Position numbers and translations under genes: made by a program | NCBI RefSeq assembly: GCF_008364685.1 | Contig: NZ_VTTL01000013.1 | Location: 62,001-126,000, forward strand | From: Xanthobacter oligotrophicus | GTDB lineage: Bacteria; Pseudomonadota; Alphaproteobacteria; Rhizobiales; Xanthobacteraceae | Direction of reading: 5' to 3' | Length of the DNA stretch: 64,000 nucleotides | The notes under the pieces: model-generated | What the model was told of the DNA's origin: nothing | The model's input: only the letters and a program-made list of their open reading frames with translations | Databases searched by the model: none | Shown here: positions 41,923 to 50,591 of the stretch, piece by piece | Layout: every line of letters begins with the position of its first letter | Position numbering within the stretch: position 1 is the stretch's first letter

Positions 41923-42879
41923 ATGCGCGTCTTCGTCTGCGAGTTCGTCACCGGCGGCGGCCTGCGCGACGCGGCGCTGCCGGAGAGCCTGGCGCGGGAA
42001 GCCGCCCTCATCCGCGATGCCATGCGGCGCGACCTTGCCGCCCTGCCGCAGGTGAACGAGATCCTGCTGGCCGCCGACGACCGTCTGCCCGTGCCCGGCG
42101 CCGTTGCGGTGACGGCGGGGGCGGATGCCTGGGCCATCTGGCGCACCCTCGCCCAACAAGCCGACGTGGTGTGGCCGGTGGCGCCGGAGACCGACGGCGT
42201 GCTGGCCCGGCTGGTGGAGATGCTGCGCGAGCATTGTGTCCGCGTCCTCGCCTGCGATCCCGAGGCCATTGCTGTCGCCACCAGCAAGCTGGAGACTGCA
42301 CGCCGCCTCGCCGCCGCCGGCGTGCCGCACATCTCCACTTTCCCGTTGGCGCAGGCGCCGGACCTGCCCGGCCCGCGCATAACCAAGCCGGACGATGGCG
42401 CCGGCTGCGAGGACACCCTGTTCTGGCCGGAGGAGGTGCCGGCAACGCCGGCCCGCCGCGATGGACTGGTGATCCAGCCGTTCGTGGCGGGGGAAGCGGC
42501 GAGCCTCACGGTGCTCGCCGGACCTGAAGGGCTGCGGCTCCTCACCGTGAACCGCCAGCACATCGCCGTGGAGGACGGCCGCGTCTTCCTCGCCGGGCTC
42601 ACCGTGGGGGCGCTCGGCGACGGGGATGGGCGCCTTGCCGCGCTGGCGGGGGAGGTCGTGCGCGCCATGCCGGGCCTGGAAGGCATCTTCGGCATCGACA
42701 TCCTGTTGACCGACGCCGGGCCGGTGGTGGTGGAGGTCAACCCGCGCCTCACCACGGCCTATGCCGGCCTCGGCGCGGCCCTCGGCCTCAATCCGGCGAC
42801 GCTGCTGCCGCCCTTCGCGGACGCCGGCGCAACGCCCCGCACGAGCAACCGCACCCCGGTGGAGCTGGCGCTGGCATGA
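41923..42879 (+). CDS. ATP-grasp ligase of the MfnD (tyramine-glutamate ligase) type, orf7
   Basis: 318 aa, ATG at 41923. The N-terminus (MRVFVCEFVTGGGLRDAALPESLAREA) is characteristic of this family, and ATP-grasp motifs follow (SKLETARRLAAAGVPH, ITKPDDGAGCEDTLFW, VIQPFVAGEAASLTVLA, GIFGIDILLTDAGPVVVEVNPRLTTAYAGL). MfnD of methanogens joins glutamate to tyramine in methanofuran synthesis, so a role in making the methylofuran cofactor used by the Fhc complex is likely. The gene overlaps the next by ATGA. Confidence 0.88.
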   Translation: MRVFVCEFVTGGGLRDAALPESLAREAALIRDAMRRDLAALPQVNEILLAADDRLPVPGAVAVTAGADAWAIWRTLAQQADVVWPVAPETDGVLARLVEMLREHCVRVLACDPEAIAVATSKLETARRLAAAGVPHISTFPLAQAPDLPGPRITKPDDGAGCEDTLFWPEEVPATPARRDGLVIQPFVAGEAASLTVLAGPEGLRLLTVNRQHIAVEDGRVFLAGLTVGALGDGDGRLAALAGEVVRAMPGLEGIFGIDILLTDAGPVVVEVNPRLTTAYAGLGAALGLNPATLLPPFADAGATPRTSNRTPVELALA

Positions 42880-43904
42880 GCACTCCGAGCGATCTCATCC
42901 TCGGCTGGGACGTGGGCGGCGCCCATTTGAAGCGCGCCGTGCTGGCGCCGGACGGCACCCTTCTGTCCGTGGAGATGGCCGCCTGCCCGCTGTGGCAGGG
43001 CCTCGACAAGCTCGATGCCGCCATGGCCGCGCTCTCGCCCGCCACCGGCCGCTCGGTGGTGACCATGACCGGCGAGCTGACCGACCTGTGGCCGGATCGC
43101 GCCACCGGTGTCGCCGGCCTTTCTAAGGCGCTGGCGGAACGGCTGGGGGCGGACACGCTCATCTATGCCGGCCGCGCCGGCTTCGTCCCGGCCGCCGATG
43201 CGCCGGATCATGCGGTGGACGTGGCCTCTGCCAACTGGCACGCCACCGCCGCGGCACTGGCCCGCATATGCGGTGACGGCGTTCTGGTGGATATTGGCTC
43301 GACGACCACAGACATCATCAAGTTTGCCGGCGCACAAATTCATTTTGCCGGCTATAGCGATGCTGAGCGGATGGAGGCCGGCGAGCTGGTCTACAGCGGC
43401 GCGGCGCGCACGCCGGTGATGGCGCTGGCCGCCGCCCTGCCCTTCCGGGGTCGGCAGGTGCCGCTGATGGCGGAGCATTTCGCCACCACCGCCGACGTCC
43501 ATCGCCTCACCGGCGACCTGCCCGAAGGCGCCGACCTGCACCCGGCAGCGGACGGCGGCGAAAAGACTCGCGAAGCCAGTGCCCGCCGGCTGTTGCGCAT
43601 GGTGGGGCGCGACCTCGGACCCTGCTCCCTCGCCGAGGCACAAGCGCTGGCCGCCTTCGCCGCGGAGGTGCAGTTGCACCGGCTGCATGGGGCGCTCGCG
43701 CAGGTGCTTTCAACCGGGGGCGTGGCGGTGGATGCGCCGCTGGTGGGAGCGGGTGTCGGGCGGTTTCTGGCCGAACGGCTGGCGGCGCGCACTGGGCGGC
43801 CCTACCTGGATGCGGGAGATGTGCTGGCTGGCGATCCCGCACTCGCGGCTGCCGCGGCGGACTGCGCGCCGGCCGTGGCCGTGGCCCGGCTATCAGCTTT
43901 TTAG
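42876..43904 (+). CDS. H4MPT-linked C1-transfer protein, hydantoinase/actin-fold family (orf9, MfnF-like)
   Basis: 342 aa. The fold has ASKHA-type phosphate loops: LGWDVGGAHLKRAVL at the start and GVLVDIGSTTTDIIKF in the middle, plus VGAGVGRFLAERLAARTGRPYLDAGDVL at the C-terminus. The family is found with H4MPT genes in methylotrophs and archaea; the archaeal relative MfnF couples the aminomethylfuran and tyramine parts of methanofuran. By that homology it probably performs the last condensation in methylofuran synthesis. Final gene of the plus-strand set mtdB-mch-orf5-orf7-orf9. Confidence 0.85.
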   Translation: MSTPSDLILGWDVGGAHLKRAVLAPDGTLLSVEMAACPLWQGLDKLDAAMAALSPATGRSVVTMTGELTDLWPDRATGVAGLSKALAERLGADTLIYAGRAGFVPAADAPDHAVDVASANWHATAAALARICGDGVLVDIGSTTTDIIKFAGAQIHFAGYSDAERMEAGELVYSGAARTPVMALAAALPFRGRQVPLMAEHFATTADVHRLTGDLPEGADLHPAADGGEKTREASARRLLRMVGRDLGPCSLAEAQALAAFAAEVQLHRLHGALAQVLSTGGVAVDAPLVGAGVGRFLAERLAARTGRPYLDAGDVLAGDPALAAAAADCAPAVAVARLSAF

Positions 43905-43980
43905 CCGGCGCAGTTTATCGACGTGAGCTTCGATCGCGTCGGCCCGCCCGGTCAATCATCCCGCCCAGACGGAGAGATGG

Positions 43981-44003
43981 ATGCCCCGGTCAAGCCGGGG
44001 CAT
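43981..44003. repeat. REP-like palindrome
   Basis: ATGCCCCGG (43981-43989), TCAAG, CCGGGGCAT (43995-44003), followed by GACGG. The form CCCGGTCAAGCCGGGGCATGACG is a familiar dispersed intergenic palindrome in Rhizobiales. It sits between convergent genes and could also act as a terminator. Confidence 0.7.
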
Positions 44004-44038
44004 GACGGTGGTGCGGGATCACGCGACCCCGCGCGCGC

Positions 44039-44437
44039 CTACTTCTTGCTGCCGTCGGCGTTGAACTGGGCGAGGAAGGCGATGAGATCCTTGCGCTCGT
44101 CCTCGTTCTTGATGCCGGCAAAGGCCATCTTGCCCTTGGGGGCGAGCACCTTGGGGTTGGTGATGTAATTGTCCAGCGTCGCCTCGTCCCACACCTTGCC
44201 GGCGGCGGCGCCGTCCTTGATGTCGGCGGAATAGGCATAGCCCTCGAAGTGCGCCCACTTGGCGCCGACGATGCCGTTCAGGGGCGGCCCCACCTTCACC
44301 TTGGCGTCGGGGCCGATGGCGTGGCAGGCCATGCACTTCTTGAAGGCGGTCTCGCCCTTGGCCACGTCCGGGTCCGCGAGCGCGGAGCCGGTGGCGGCGG
44401 CCAGGAGCAGGGCGGAAACAAACACGGCGCGAATCAT
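44039..44437 (-). CDS. Class I cytochrome c, c2-like, periplasmic
   Basis: 132 aa from the ATG at 44437 behind AGAGGAACG. Signal peptide (VFVSALLLAAATGSALA) and one heme site, CMACHAIG, with downstream VGPPLNGIVGAKWAHFEGYAYS and the axial Met in KGKMAFAGIKN. The class fits mitochondrial-type c2/c550 carriers. It lies 68 bases after fhcC in the same direction. A small cytochrome c in a methylotrophy island is a natural electron carrier between XoxG and the oxidase, but that is inferred from context only. Confidence 0.9.
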   Translation of the reverse strand: MIRAVFVSALLLAAATGSALADPDVAKGETAFKKCMACHAIGPDAKVKVGPPLNGIVGAKWAHFEGYAYSADIKDGAAAGKVWDEATLDNYITNPKVLAPKGKMAFAGIKNEDERKDLIAFLAQFNADGSKK

Positions 44438-44505
44438 CAGGCGTTCCTCTCGTTGATCTTGATTTCTACGAAGGGCGGGCCAGCCCGGCCCACCCTCTTG
44501 GTCCA

Positions 44506-45312
44506 TCACTGAAGGACGAGAATCTCGCCCGTGCCGCCGGCAATGCGGTTGCCCACCAGGCGCTCGGCCCGGCCGGTGAGACGACCGCCAAACAGGCCGG
44601 CAAGGTCCGGCACGCGGCGGGCGAGCAGCGCCAGCATCACCAGATCATGCGGGCCGGTGGAGACAAAGCCCGGAGCCGGCGCGTCTGGCGCGGTGGCGAC
44701 GAGGATCGTGCCCCGCTTCATGCCGCGTCCGGCGCCGGCAGCGAGGCGTCCCGCCACCGCAAGCGTGCCGGCGATGAGACCGTCCGCCGCGCGGGGGCCG
44801 GCATCGCCGCCCACCAGGATGAGCCCGCCGCGCATACGCGCGCCAAGGCTTGGCCCCACGGAACCGGCCACGGCCACGATACCGTCCTTCATGCCCTGCC
44901 GGTCGCCGGTGAGGGCCCCGCCCACCCCGGCGCCGGCCGAGCCGGTTACCTCGATGCGCCCGCCCTCAAGGCCCGCCGCAAGGCCGTCCCCGGCATCGCC
45001 GCGAATGAGGAGGCGGCCGCCGATCATGCCCGATCCGGCGAGGACACCCACCGGGCCGTCCACCTCGATGGCGCCCTCGGCCATCTGCGCGCCCACGAAA
45101 TCGAGGCGGGGATCGCCGCCGATGATCAGGGCACCACCCTCCACCTCGGACACCTCGAACAGGTCGCCGAGCTGAACGGCGCCGTTGCCATAGGGCACCG
45201 TGAGCCAGCCCACCGCCTGGGCGGAGAGGCCGGCCAGCGTCGCCGGGTTGATACCGGAAAGGTCCGCGCGGGCGGTGAGCGGCGCGCGCAGGGTCAGGCG
45301 ATAGGCGCTCAT
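44506..45312 (-). CDS. fhcC: Formyltransferase/hydrolase complex subunit C
   Basis: 268 aa. The sequence is a series of G-rich beta-helix turns (VGVLAGSGMIGGRLLIRGDAGDGLAAGL, GRIEVTGSAGAGVGGALTG, GGLILVGGDAGPRAADG), as in FwdC/FhcC and the glutamate synthase alpha-subunit C-terminal domain. It is a structural subunit of Fhc, which transfers formyl from H4MPT to methylofuran and hydrolyses it to formate. It overlaps fhcD by four bases (ATGA) and is the last fhc gene. Confidence 0.94.
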   Translation of the reverse strand: MSAYRLTLRAPLTARADLSGINPATLAGLSAQAVGWLTVPYGNGAVQLGDLFEVSEVEGGALIIGGDPRLDFVGAQMAEGAIEVDGPVGVLAGSGMIGGRLLIRGDAGDGLAAGLEGGRIEVTGSAGAGVGGALTGDRQGMKDGIVAVAGSVGPSLGARMRGGLILVGGDAGPRAADGLIAGTLAVAGRLAAGAGRGMKRGTILVATAPDAPAPGFVSTGPHDLVMLALLARRVPDLAGLFGGRLTGRAERLVGNRIAGGTGEILVLQ

Positions 45313-46247
45313 ACGGTCGTCTCCCCTGCGACAGGAGCCATCAACTGGCGCAGCTTGAAATGGAAGGGGCCGAGATTGCCGCCATAATTGCCGGCATCCA
45401 CCGCCACCACGCCGGCCGCGGCGCCAAGACCGCAGACGGCCGTGATGCCGGCCTGCATGCTGGCGGCCACGTCCTGCTCGCTCAGCCCGTCGATGACGAT
45501 CTCCAGCACGCTCTCCACCTCCGGCGGCAGCGCGCTCTGGGAGACGCCCCGCAGGGTCGGGCAATAGGCGTCGTTGGTGGAGGCGATCATGCCGGCATAT
45601 TTGGCGCCCACCTTGGAGCCGGAGCGAACCACACCGCCGGGAAACGGCATGATGGCGCCGCGCACCTTGCCCATGGCCTCAACCGCCGCCTCGGCAGCGG
45701 TAAGAGCCGCAGGCCGCGAGCGGGCGAGGATGAGGAAGTTGCCGCCGCCCACGGCCGCAGTGGTGGAGCCCACCACCTCGTCGCAGACGAACTCGCCTTC
45801 CATCACCGGGATGCGCCAGAAGCGGCGCCCCTCGATGGACTTGGCGATCTGGTAGCCGTCGCCGAAATAGCGCAGCGCCCGCCCCAGCGCGATAGCGGCC
45901 CCGCCCTCCAGCCCCGAATAGCAGGCGGAGGTGGGCGAGGTGAGCACGCATTGCCCGGCCCGGAGCGGCACCACCTTCTTCAGGTCCTTCAAGGACATGG
46001 CGAAGATGAGCACGGCATAGCCCGGCCGCCCGTCCGGGGTCTCGTCGGGGTTGAGCTGCCGCTCGATGGCGGCCTCGCAGCCGCAGCCGATGACCGAGGT
46101 GGCGAAGCCAGTGAGGCTGGCGGCGGCGGTGTGGGCCCAGCGCTCCGTGTCGGCGGTGATGATGAGGCGCGTTCCCGCCATGGGAAACGCCTCGGCGAAG
46201 CTGTCGCGGATCTCGACGCCGTTGATGATCATGGGAGCTTCGGTCAC
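45309..46247 (-). CDS. fhcD: Formyl-methylofuran:H4MPT formyltransferase, Fhc subunit D
   Basis: 312 aa from a GTG at 46247 that overlaps the fhcA stop (GTGA). The internal ATG at 46232 (MIINGVEIRDSFAEAF) matches the usual family N-terminus better, although GGAG sits correctly for the GTG. Ftr family marks: NGVEIRDSFAEAFPMAGTRLIITA, TSVIGCGCEAAIE, ALGRALRYFGDGYQIAKSIEGRRFWRIPVMEGEF and AMGKVRGAIMPFPGGVVRSGSKVGAKY. It moves the formyl group from 5-formyl-H4MPT to methylofuran. Confidence 0.96.
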   Translation of the reverse strand: MTEAPMIINGVEIRDSFAEAFPMAGTRLIITADTERWAHTAAASLTGFATSVIGCGCEAAIERQLNPDETPDGRPGYAVLIFAMSLKDLKKVVPLRAGQCVLTSPTSACYSGLEGGAAIALGRALRYFGDGYQIAKSIEGRRFWRIPVMEGEFVCDEVVGSTTAAVGGGNFLILARSRPAALTAAEAAVEAMGKVRGAIMPFPGGVVRSGSKVGAKYAGMIASTNDAYCPTLRGVSQSALPPEVESVLEIVIDGLSEQDVAASMQAGITAVCGLGAAAGVVAVDAGNYGGNLGPFHFKLRQLMAPVAGETTV

Positions 46248-47893
46248 GGCATCAGCTCCACGATTTCGGGACCCTGGCCGTCGCGGATCTCGCCGTCGGC
46301 GATCTTGTAGTGGCTCGCCTTCAGGCCCACCGCCTCGTCGAACCAGCGCTCCAGCCGCTTGTCCATGAGCGGGTCGGAGGGCGGGTGCACCGCATAGGTA
46401 CGTCCCTGCGTGAGGGCCACCACCTCGCCGTTCACCACCACCACCTCGCCGTCCTTCATGACCAGGCGCGGGGCTGCAAACATGGCCTCGCGGTCGGCCT
46501 GCTCCTCATAGAGCACCACGTCCGCCCGGGCGCCGCGGCCGAGATGGCCGCGATCCCGAAGGCCGAGGGTGCGGGCCGGCGCGGCGCGGGTCACCACCGC
46601 GATCTCCTCCAGCGTGTATTCGCGGGAAATCTCGGCGAGCCTGGTATGGGCGCGCGCCGCCTTGTGGATGCGCGAGAGATGGTCGTCGCGGAACGGCTTG
46701 TCCATCAGCAGGCGGATGAGGTGCGGGTAGGAGGTGAACGGACCGCCGTTGGGATGATCGGTGGTCAGGTACACCCGCCACGGGTCCTCGATGAGCAGGA
46801 ACAGTTCCAGCCCGATGGCCCATTGCAGCGCGTTCACGAAGGAGGTGTCGCGGTAATTGAACGGCACCACCCCGCAGGCCGCGTCCATCTCGATGTCCAT
46901 GCCGATCCACTTCTTGGGATCGGCGATGTTGTGGTTGCGATACTGGGACATGAGGTCGGCCGAGGCGGTCACCGTCTGGCCGAACATGATCTGGCCCACG
47001 TCCACCGAGATGTGCGGATTGGCGTTCACCGCCTCCGCGATCTCGGCCGAGCCGGAGGAGAAGTGCCGGTCGCCCTCGGTGCCGTAGGAGTGGAACTGGA
47101 TGTGGGTGAGATGGAGGGGGAAGCCCTCGGTCGCGCCGATGGTGGCGAGCGTCGTCTTGACGTTGCCGGGCACCCCCAGGTTGCAGCCGTGGAGGTGGAT
47201 GGGGTGCGGCACCCCCAGTTCCGATACGGCGCGCTGAAGTGTGTTCAGAACTCGCCGCGGGGTGAGGCCGTAAAACGGCCCCGTCTCGTCAAGATCGAGG
47301 GCGCGCCCGTTGAACTTGAAGGCGTTGATACCGCCGGGGTTCACGATCTTGATGGCGCAGCACTGGGTGGCCTTGAGCATCCAGGCCACATAGTCGTTGA
47401 TGGCCTGCTGGCCCTCGCCCTGGGCGATGAGGCGCAACAGGAAATCATCGTTCCCCAACACCAGGAAGCCGCCGGTGTCGATGTTGGGGATGTCCGCCAT
47501 CTCCAGGTGCGCGTGGCGGGCATTGGCCCCCACCACCGCCGGCTCGAACACGGCGGTGTAGCCCATTTGCGAGTAGCGGCAACCGGTTGCATGGGTGGTG
47601 GGCGCCGCCCGCCCGCCGCCACAGCCGCAGAAATCGCCGAACGGCTCGGGGAACAGCGCCCGGTCCTCGTTCATCAGCAGGCGGCCGAGACTGACCTTGC
47701 CGCCGGCGATATGGCTGTGCAGGTCGATGCCGCCCGCGAGCACGATTGTGCCTGAGGCATCAACCACTTGCTCGCCATTGACCGGCGGCGCGTCGGCGAT
47801 GACGCGGCCGTCTTCCAGGAGGATATCGCGGACCTGGTCGATGATAGTGTTGGCGGGGTCGAACACGCGCCCACCGGTGATGCGCGTCCTCAT
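46244..47893 (-). CDS. fhcA: Formyl-methylofuran hydrolase, Fhc subunit A
   Basis: 549 aa, amidohydrolase fold. The metal site begins with DLHSHIAGGKVSLGR (H-x-H), with GGGRAAPTTHATGCRYSQMGYTAVFEPAV, HLHGCNLGVPGN, HLTHIQFHSYG and a late Asp in YLTTDHPNGGPFTSYPHLIRLL. This is the FmdA/FhcA family; in methylotrophs the subunit hydrolyses formyl-methylofuran to formate. ATGA overlap with fhcB upstream. Confidence 0.97.
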   Translation of the reverse strand: MRTRITGGRVFDPANTIIDQVRDILLEDGRVIADAPPVNGEQVVDASGTIVLAGGIDLHSHIAGGKVSLGRLLMNEDRALFPEPFGDFCGCGGGRAAPTTHATGCRYSQMGYTAVFEPAVVGANARHAHLEMADIPNIDTGGFLVLGNDDFLLRLIAQGEGQQAINDYVAWMLKATQCCAIKIVNPGGINAFKFNGRALDLDETGPFYGLTPRRVLNTLQRAVSELGVPHPIHLHGCNLGVPGNVKTTLATIGATEGFPLHLTHIQFHSYGTEGDRHFSSGSAEIAEAVNANPHISVDVGQIMFGQTVTASADLMSQYRNHNIADPKKWIGMDIEMDAACGVVPFNYRDTSFVNALQWAIGLELFLLIEDPWRVYLTTDHPNGGPFTSYPHLIRLLMDKPFRDDHLSRIHKAARAHTRLAEISREYTLEEIAVVTRAAPARTLGLRDRGHLGRGARADVVLYEEQADREAMFAAPRLVMKDGEVVVVNGEVVALTQGRTYAVHPPSDPLMDKRLERWFDEAVGLKASHYKIADGEIRDGQGPEIVELMP

Positions 47894-49212
47894 GCACCCC
47901 TCCCGAACGACACAAGAATAGCCGCCGCCGCCTCGGCGACGCTGGGCAGTTCGGCAGGCCTAAGGGCCTGAAGCGGCAGGCAAACCACCGAGTCCATGCG
48001 GAAGACATGGCCGCCATAGTCCACCCCCGGCGTCCCCACCGGAATGAACACCTCCGGCTCCCGCGCGAACACCGTGTCGGGATGGGCGATGGCGATCACC
48101 GGACCCCGGTCGAAGTCGGGCGGCGCATCGGGACGGAAGGCGCTGGTGTGGAGCAGCAGGTCGGCATCGTAAAGCGCTGCCGCCGTTGAATAAAGCTCGG
48201 GCACATGGCGCGACGTGCCCGCCCCCACCGCCGTGCGCAGGGGATAGCCGAAGCGCCACAGGGCGAGCTGGTGCGCCCCGGTCACATTGTCCCGACCGCC
48301 CAAGGGAAACACCGCCGCGCGGGTGGTGACGGAGAGGATATCCACCGCCTCCGACGCCGCGCCGGCAACCACCGGCGCATCCTCTGCCGGCAGGCTGGCG
48401 GCGTTCCAGGTGAAGACGGCATAGCGCGCCGCCTTGAGCTGTTCCGCCAGCGCCGCGAGGGCCGCCACCGTCGTCTCCGGCAGGCCGCTGAGCCCGTCCA
48501 CCACACGCCCGGCGACCAGTGCCGTCAGCACGGATGCGGCAGTGGCAACATCCTGTTCAGCAACGGCAATTTCCGTCACCTCATGGGCGGCGAGCACCCG
48601 GCGCGATGCCTCCGACAGCGGCCCGCCGACGACGGCGATCTGCCGCCGGCCGGGCGCGGTGACGAAGAGCGGGGCGGCATCCCCGTCCGCCCCCTCCCCG
48701 CGCACCGGAACGGCGCGGGAGAAGAAGCGGCTGAAGGCGGAGGCAGGGTCTTCGCCGAACACCACCATCACGTCGCAGCGGTTGCGCACCTCGGCGAGGG
48801 TGGCGGCGATCCAGCCCTTGCGGGCGAGGCGCTCCAGATTGGCGAACAGGCCGCCGGACGCCGCATGGTCGAGGCTGGCGCCCGAGGCCATGGCGAGGTC
48901 GAACAGGCGGCGCAGGCCTTCCAAGTCCGCGCCCAGGCCGCTGAAGGCGGCGGAACGGGCGACTTTGAGATGCCCCGCGGCGGCGGCGGCGGCTTCCTCG
49001 AAGCTCGCCGGAACGCCATTGACGCGCGGCGACGGCGGCGGCGCGTCGCTGCGGGCGAGAAGGCGCGCGGCCTCGGGGCATGCGGTGCGCGGCGTGATGG
49101 CGCGGCCGGCGACCGTCACCTCCAGGTCATCGCAGCCGAGGCCGCAGAAACCGCAGACGATGTCTCGGACGGTGCGAGGGGCACCGCCGGTGATCGACTC
49201 TCCCGATGTCAT
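47890..49212 (-). CDS. fhcB: Fhc complex subunit B
   Basis: 440 aa from the ATG at 49212. The N-terminus DIVCGFCGLGCDDLEVTV carries cysteines in the place where archaeal FwdB has its iron-sulfur site. The rest is the molybdopterin-type fold (FSGLGADLEGLRRLFDLAMASGASLDH, VMVVFGEDPASAF). In methylotrophs FhcB does not act as a formate dehydrogenase and appears structural; nothing in the sequence contradicts that. First gene of fhcBADC. Confidence 0.93.
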   Translation of the reverse strand: MTSGESITGGAPRTVRDIVCGFCGLGCDDLEVTVAGRAITPRTACPEAARLLARSDAPPPSPRVNGVPASFEEAAAAAAGHLKVARSAAFSGLGADLEGLRRLFDLAMASGASLDHAASGGLFANLERLARKGWIAATLAEVRNRCDVMVVFGEDPASAFSRFFSRAVPVRGEGADGDAAPLFVTAPGRRQIAVVGGPLSEASRRVLAAHEVTEIAVAEQDVATAASVLTALVAGRVVDGLSGLPETTVAALAALAEQLKAARYAVFTWNAASLPAEDAPVVAGAASEAVDILSVTTRAAVFPLGGRDNVTGAHQLALWRFGYPLRTAVGAGTSRHVPELYSTAAALYDADLLLHTSAFRPDAPPDFDRGPVIAIAHPDTVFAREPEVFIPVGTPGVDYGGHVFRMDSVVCLPLQALRPAELPSVAEAAAAILVSFGRGA

Positions 49213-49540
49213 GGCGTCACCCGAAGGCGATGGTGGCGGGGCGCGCTGCGCCAGGCCCACGCAGGAGCGTGTAGCTGGCGCCGGAACCGGCCCGCGGAGG
49301 TGAAAATGGGACGAAATGGACAGACGCAGAGCGTTGGGATGCCATGGCATTGCCTTGGGGGTTGATGGTCCCGATCAAGACGCCGCGGCGGTTGCCCGCT
49401 TGTCGTTGCAGTGCGCTTCGGAAAACTCCGTGCGCCATGCGTCTGTTCTTGGGGAGGAAGCTAACATAGCCGCACGGGGCAGAAAACCCGTCATCTATGC
49501 GGCAGATGCGAGCAGGTGTTGTGCAGCGCGGTATCGGATT
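49213..49540 (-). promoter_or_regulatory. Region upstream of fhcB
   Basis: 328 bases, no gene. A nested hairpin near 49469-49503 (GCCGCA ... TGCGGC around ACGGG/CCCGT) lies 38 bases past the 117-residue gene and may end the pqq transcript. The fhc promoter should lie between it and 49212. Confidence 0.5.
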
Positions 49541-49894
49541 CTACTTGAAGCAGCGGACCTCGGCTTCCGCCTGGGCCCGGCGCAATTCGGCAATGTTGTC
49601 CTCGTATTGGGGCGTATTGCGGAAAATGCTCGCCGCTTGCCCCACCCCCTGCCGCATGGACAGGATGGTCTCCGCCGCCACGTAGCGGTCATAGGGCAGG
49701 ATGGAGGCCAGCGTATCCACCGAGCAGGAACAGCGGGTCATGGCCTCGCGCGACTGCCCGTTCGCCGCCATGCAGGCGATGACGTAGTCAACGCGCGCGG
49801 AGGTGGGATAGTCGTTATCGACGGCGGTGGCGGCAAGCGCCGCGCCGGCTGACGCAAGCAGCAGCCCCGCCGCCTCAAGAACCTTTCGGATCAT
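49541..49894 (-). CDS. Small exported cysteine-containing protein coupled to the pqq operon
   Basis: 117 aa with a signal peptide ([19 protein letters not shown]). The mature part has four cysteines: C41, C55 and C57 in TRCSCSVD, and C115 at the end. The spacing does not match heme c. The rest is helical (YVAAETILSMRQGVGQAASIF, IAELRRAQAEAEV). It starts 20 bases inside the gene upstream. I do not recognise a characterised family; position suggests a role in PQQ or methanol dehydrogenase maturation in the periplasm. Confidence 0.65.
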   Translation of the reverse strand: MIRKVLEAAGLLLASAGAALAATAVDNDYPTSARVDYVIACMAANGQSREAMTRCSCSVDTLASILPYDRYVAAETILSMRQGVGQAASIFRNTPQYEDNIAELRRAQAEAEVRCFK

Positions 49895-50591
49895 AGGCGA
49901 TCGTCTCCTCCCAGAGCCGGCCGCCGGGGGCTTCGGCCGCGATCTCGATGCGCGCGATTTCCCCCGGCAGGTCCGGTGCCACGCCGAATGTGTAGGTCAG
50001 GCTGTCCAGCCCCCGCATGCGGGTGGCATTGGCGTCGCCCTCGAAGGGCTTCACCGTGATGCGCCAGCCCTTGAGGGTGCGGCCATCCACCGTGATGTCG
50101 GCAACCTCCACCCGCGCCCGGTCGCGCAGGGCGGAGCGGATGGCGTTCTTGAGATAGCGCGGATTGCCCTTGAGCCGCCCGGACAGATCCACCAGGTGAT
50201 TCTCCAGGAACAGCATCAGCACCGGATTGGTGGTGACGCCCTCGAACGGGCCGGCGGCATGGTGGCGCTCGGGCGAAAAGAAATCGACCCGCACGTCGCG
50301 GGCATCCCCGCCCGGCCCCTGATCGATCATCAGGCGGATGCGGTCGTCGAAGGAGGGGCCGAGCTCCGCGTCGGTCACCTTGCGCGTGTAGGCATAGGCG
50401 AGCGTGTCGCCGGGCTTGGTGCCGGCGAGCTGATGGCGCTCGAACAGGATGTCGGCCGCTTCCGGCGGCGCGATTTCGGTGGCGGCCTGCGCCTCGGCGG
50501 CGCGCGCGGGCAGCGGCTCCACCAGGAAGCCGGCGGCGAACAGCGCGGCGGTGAGCACGAGACAAAGGCCGATGATCCTGCGGGCGCTCAC
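49875..50591 (-). CDS. Exported protein of unknown function, coupled to pqqE
   Basis: 238 aa from a GTG at 50591 that overlaps the pqqE stop (GTGA). Signal peptide ([27 protein letters not shown]). The mature part is mainly beta: [80 protein letters not shown], then [19 protein letters not shown]. No cofactor motif. Similar exported proteins next to PQQ or methanol genes are known to me only as hypothetical. Its coupling to pqqE is the strongest clue to a shared role. Confidence 0.7.
   Translation of the reverse strand: MSARRIIGLCLVLTAALFAAGFLVEPLPARAAEAQAATEIAPPEAADILFERHQLAGTKPGDTLAYAYTRKVTDAELGPSFDDRIRLMIDQGPGGDARDVRVDFFSPERHHAAGPFEGVTTNPVLMLFLENHLVDLSGRLKGNPRYLKNAIRSALRDRARVEVADITVDGRTLKGWRITVKPFEGDANATRMRGLDSLTYTFGVAPDLPGEIARIEIAAEAPGGRLWEETIAYDPKGS

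Noticed and set aside
44039-44437. Treating the small cytochrome as XoxG or cytochrome cL
   Set aside because: A better XoxG lies directly after xoxF. This one has the c2-type Met region and sits after fhcC.
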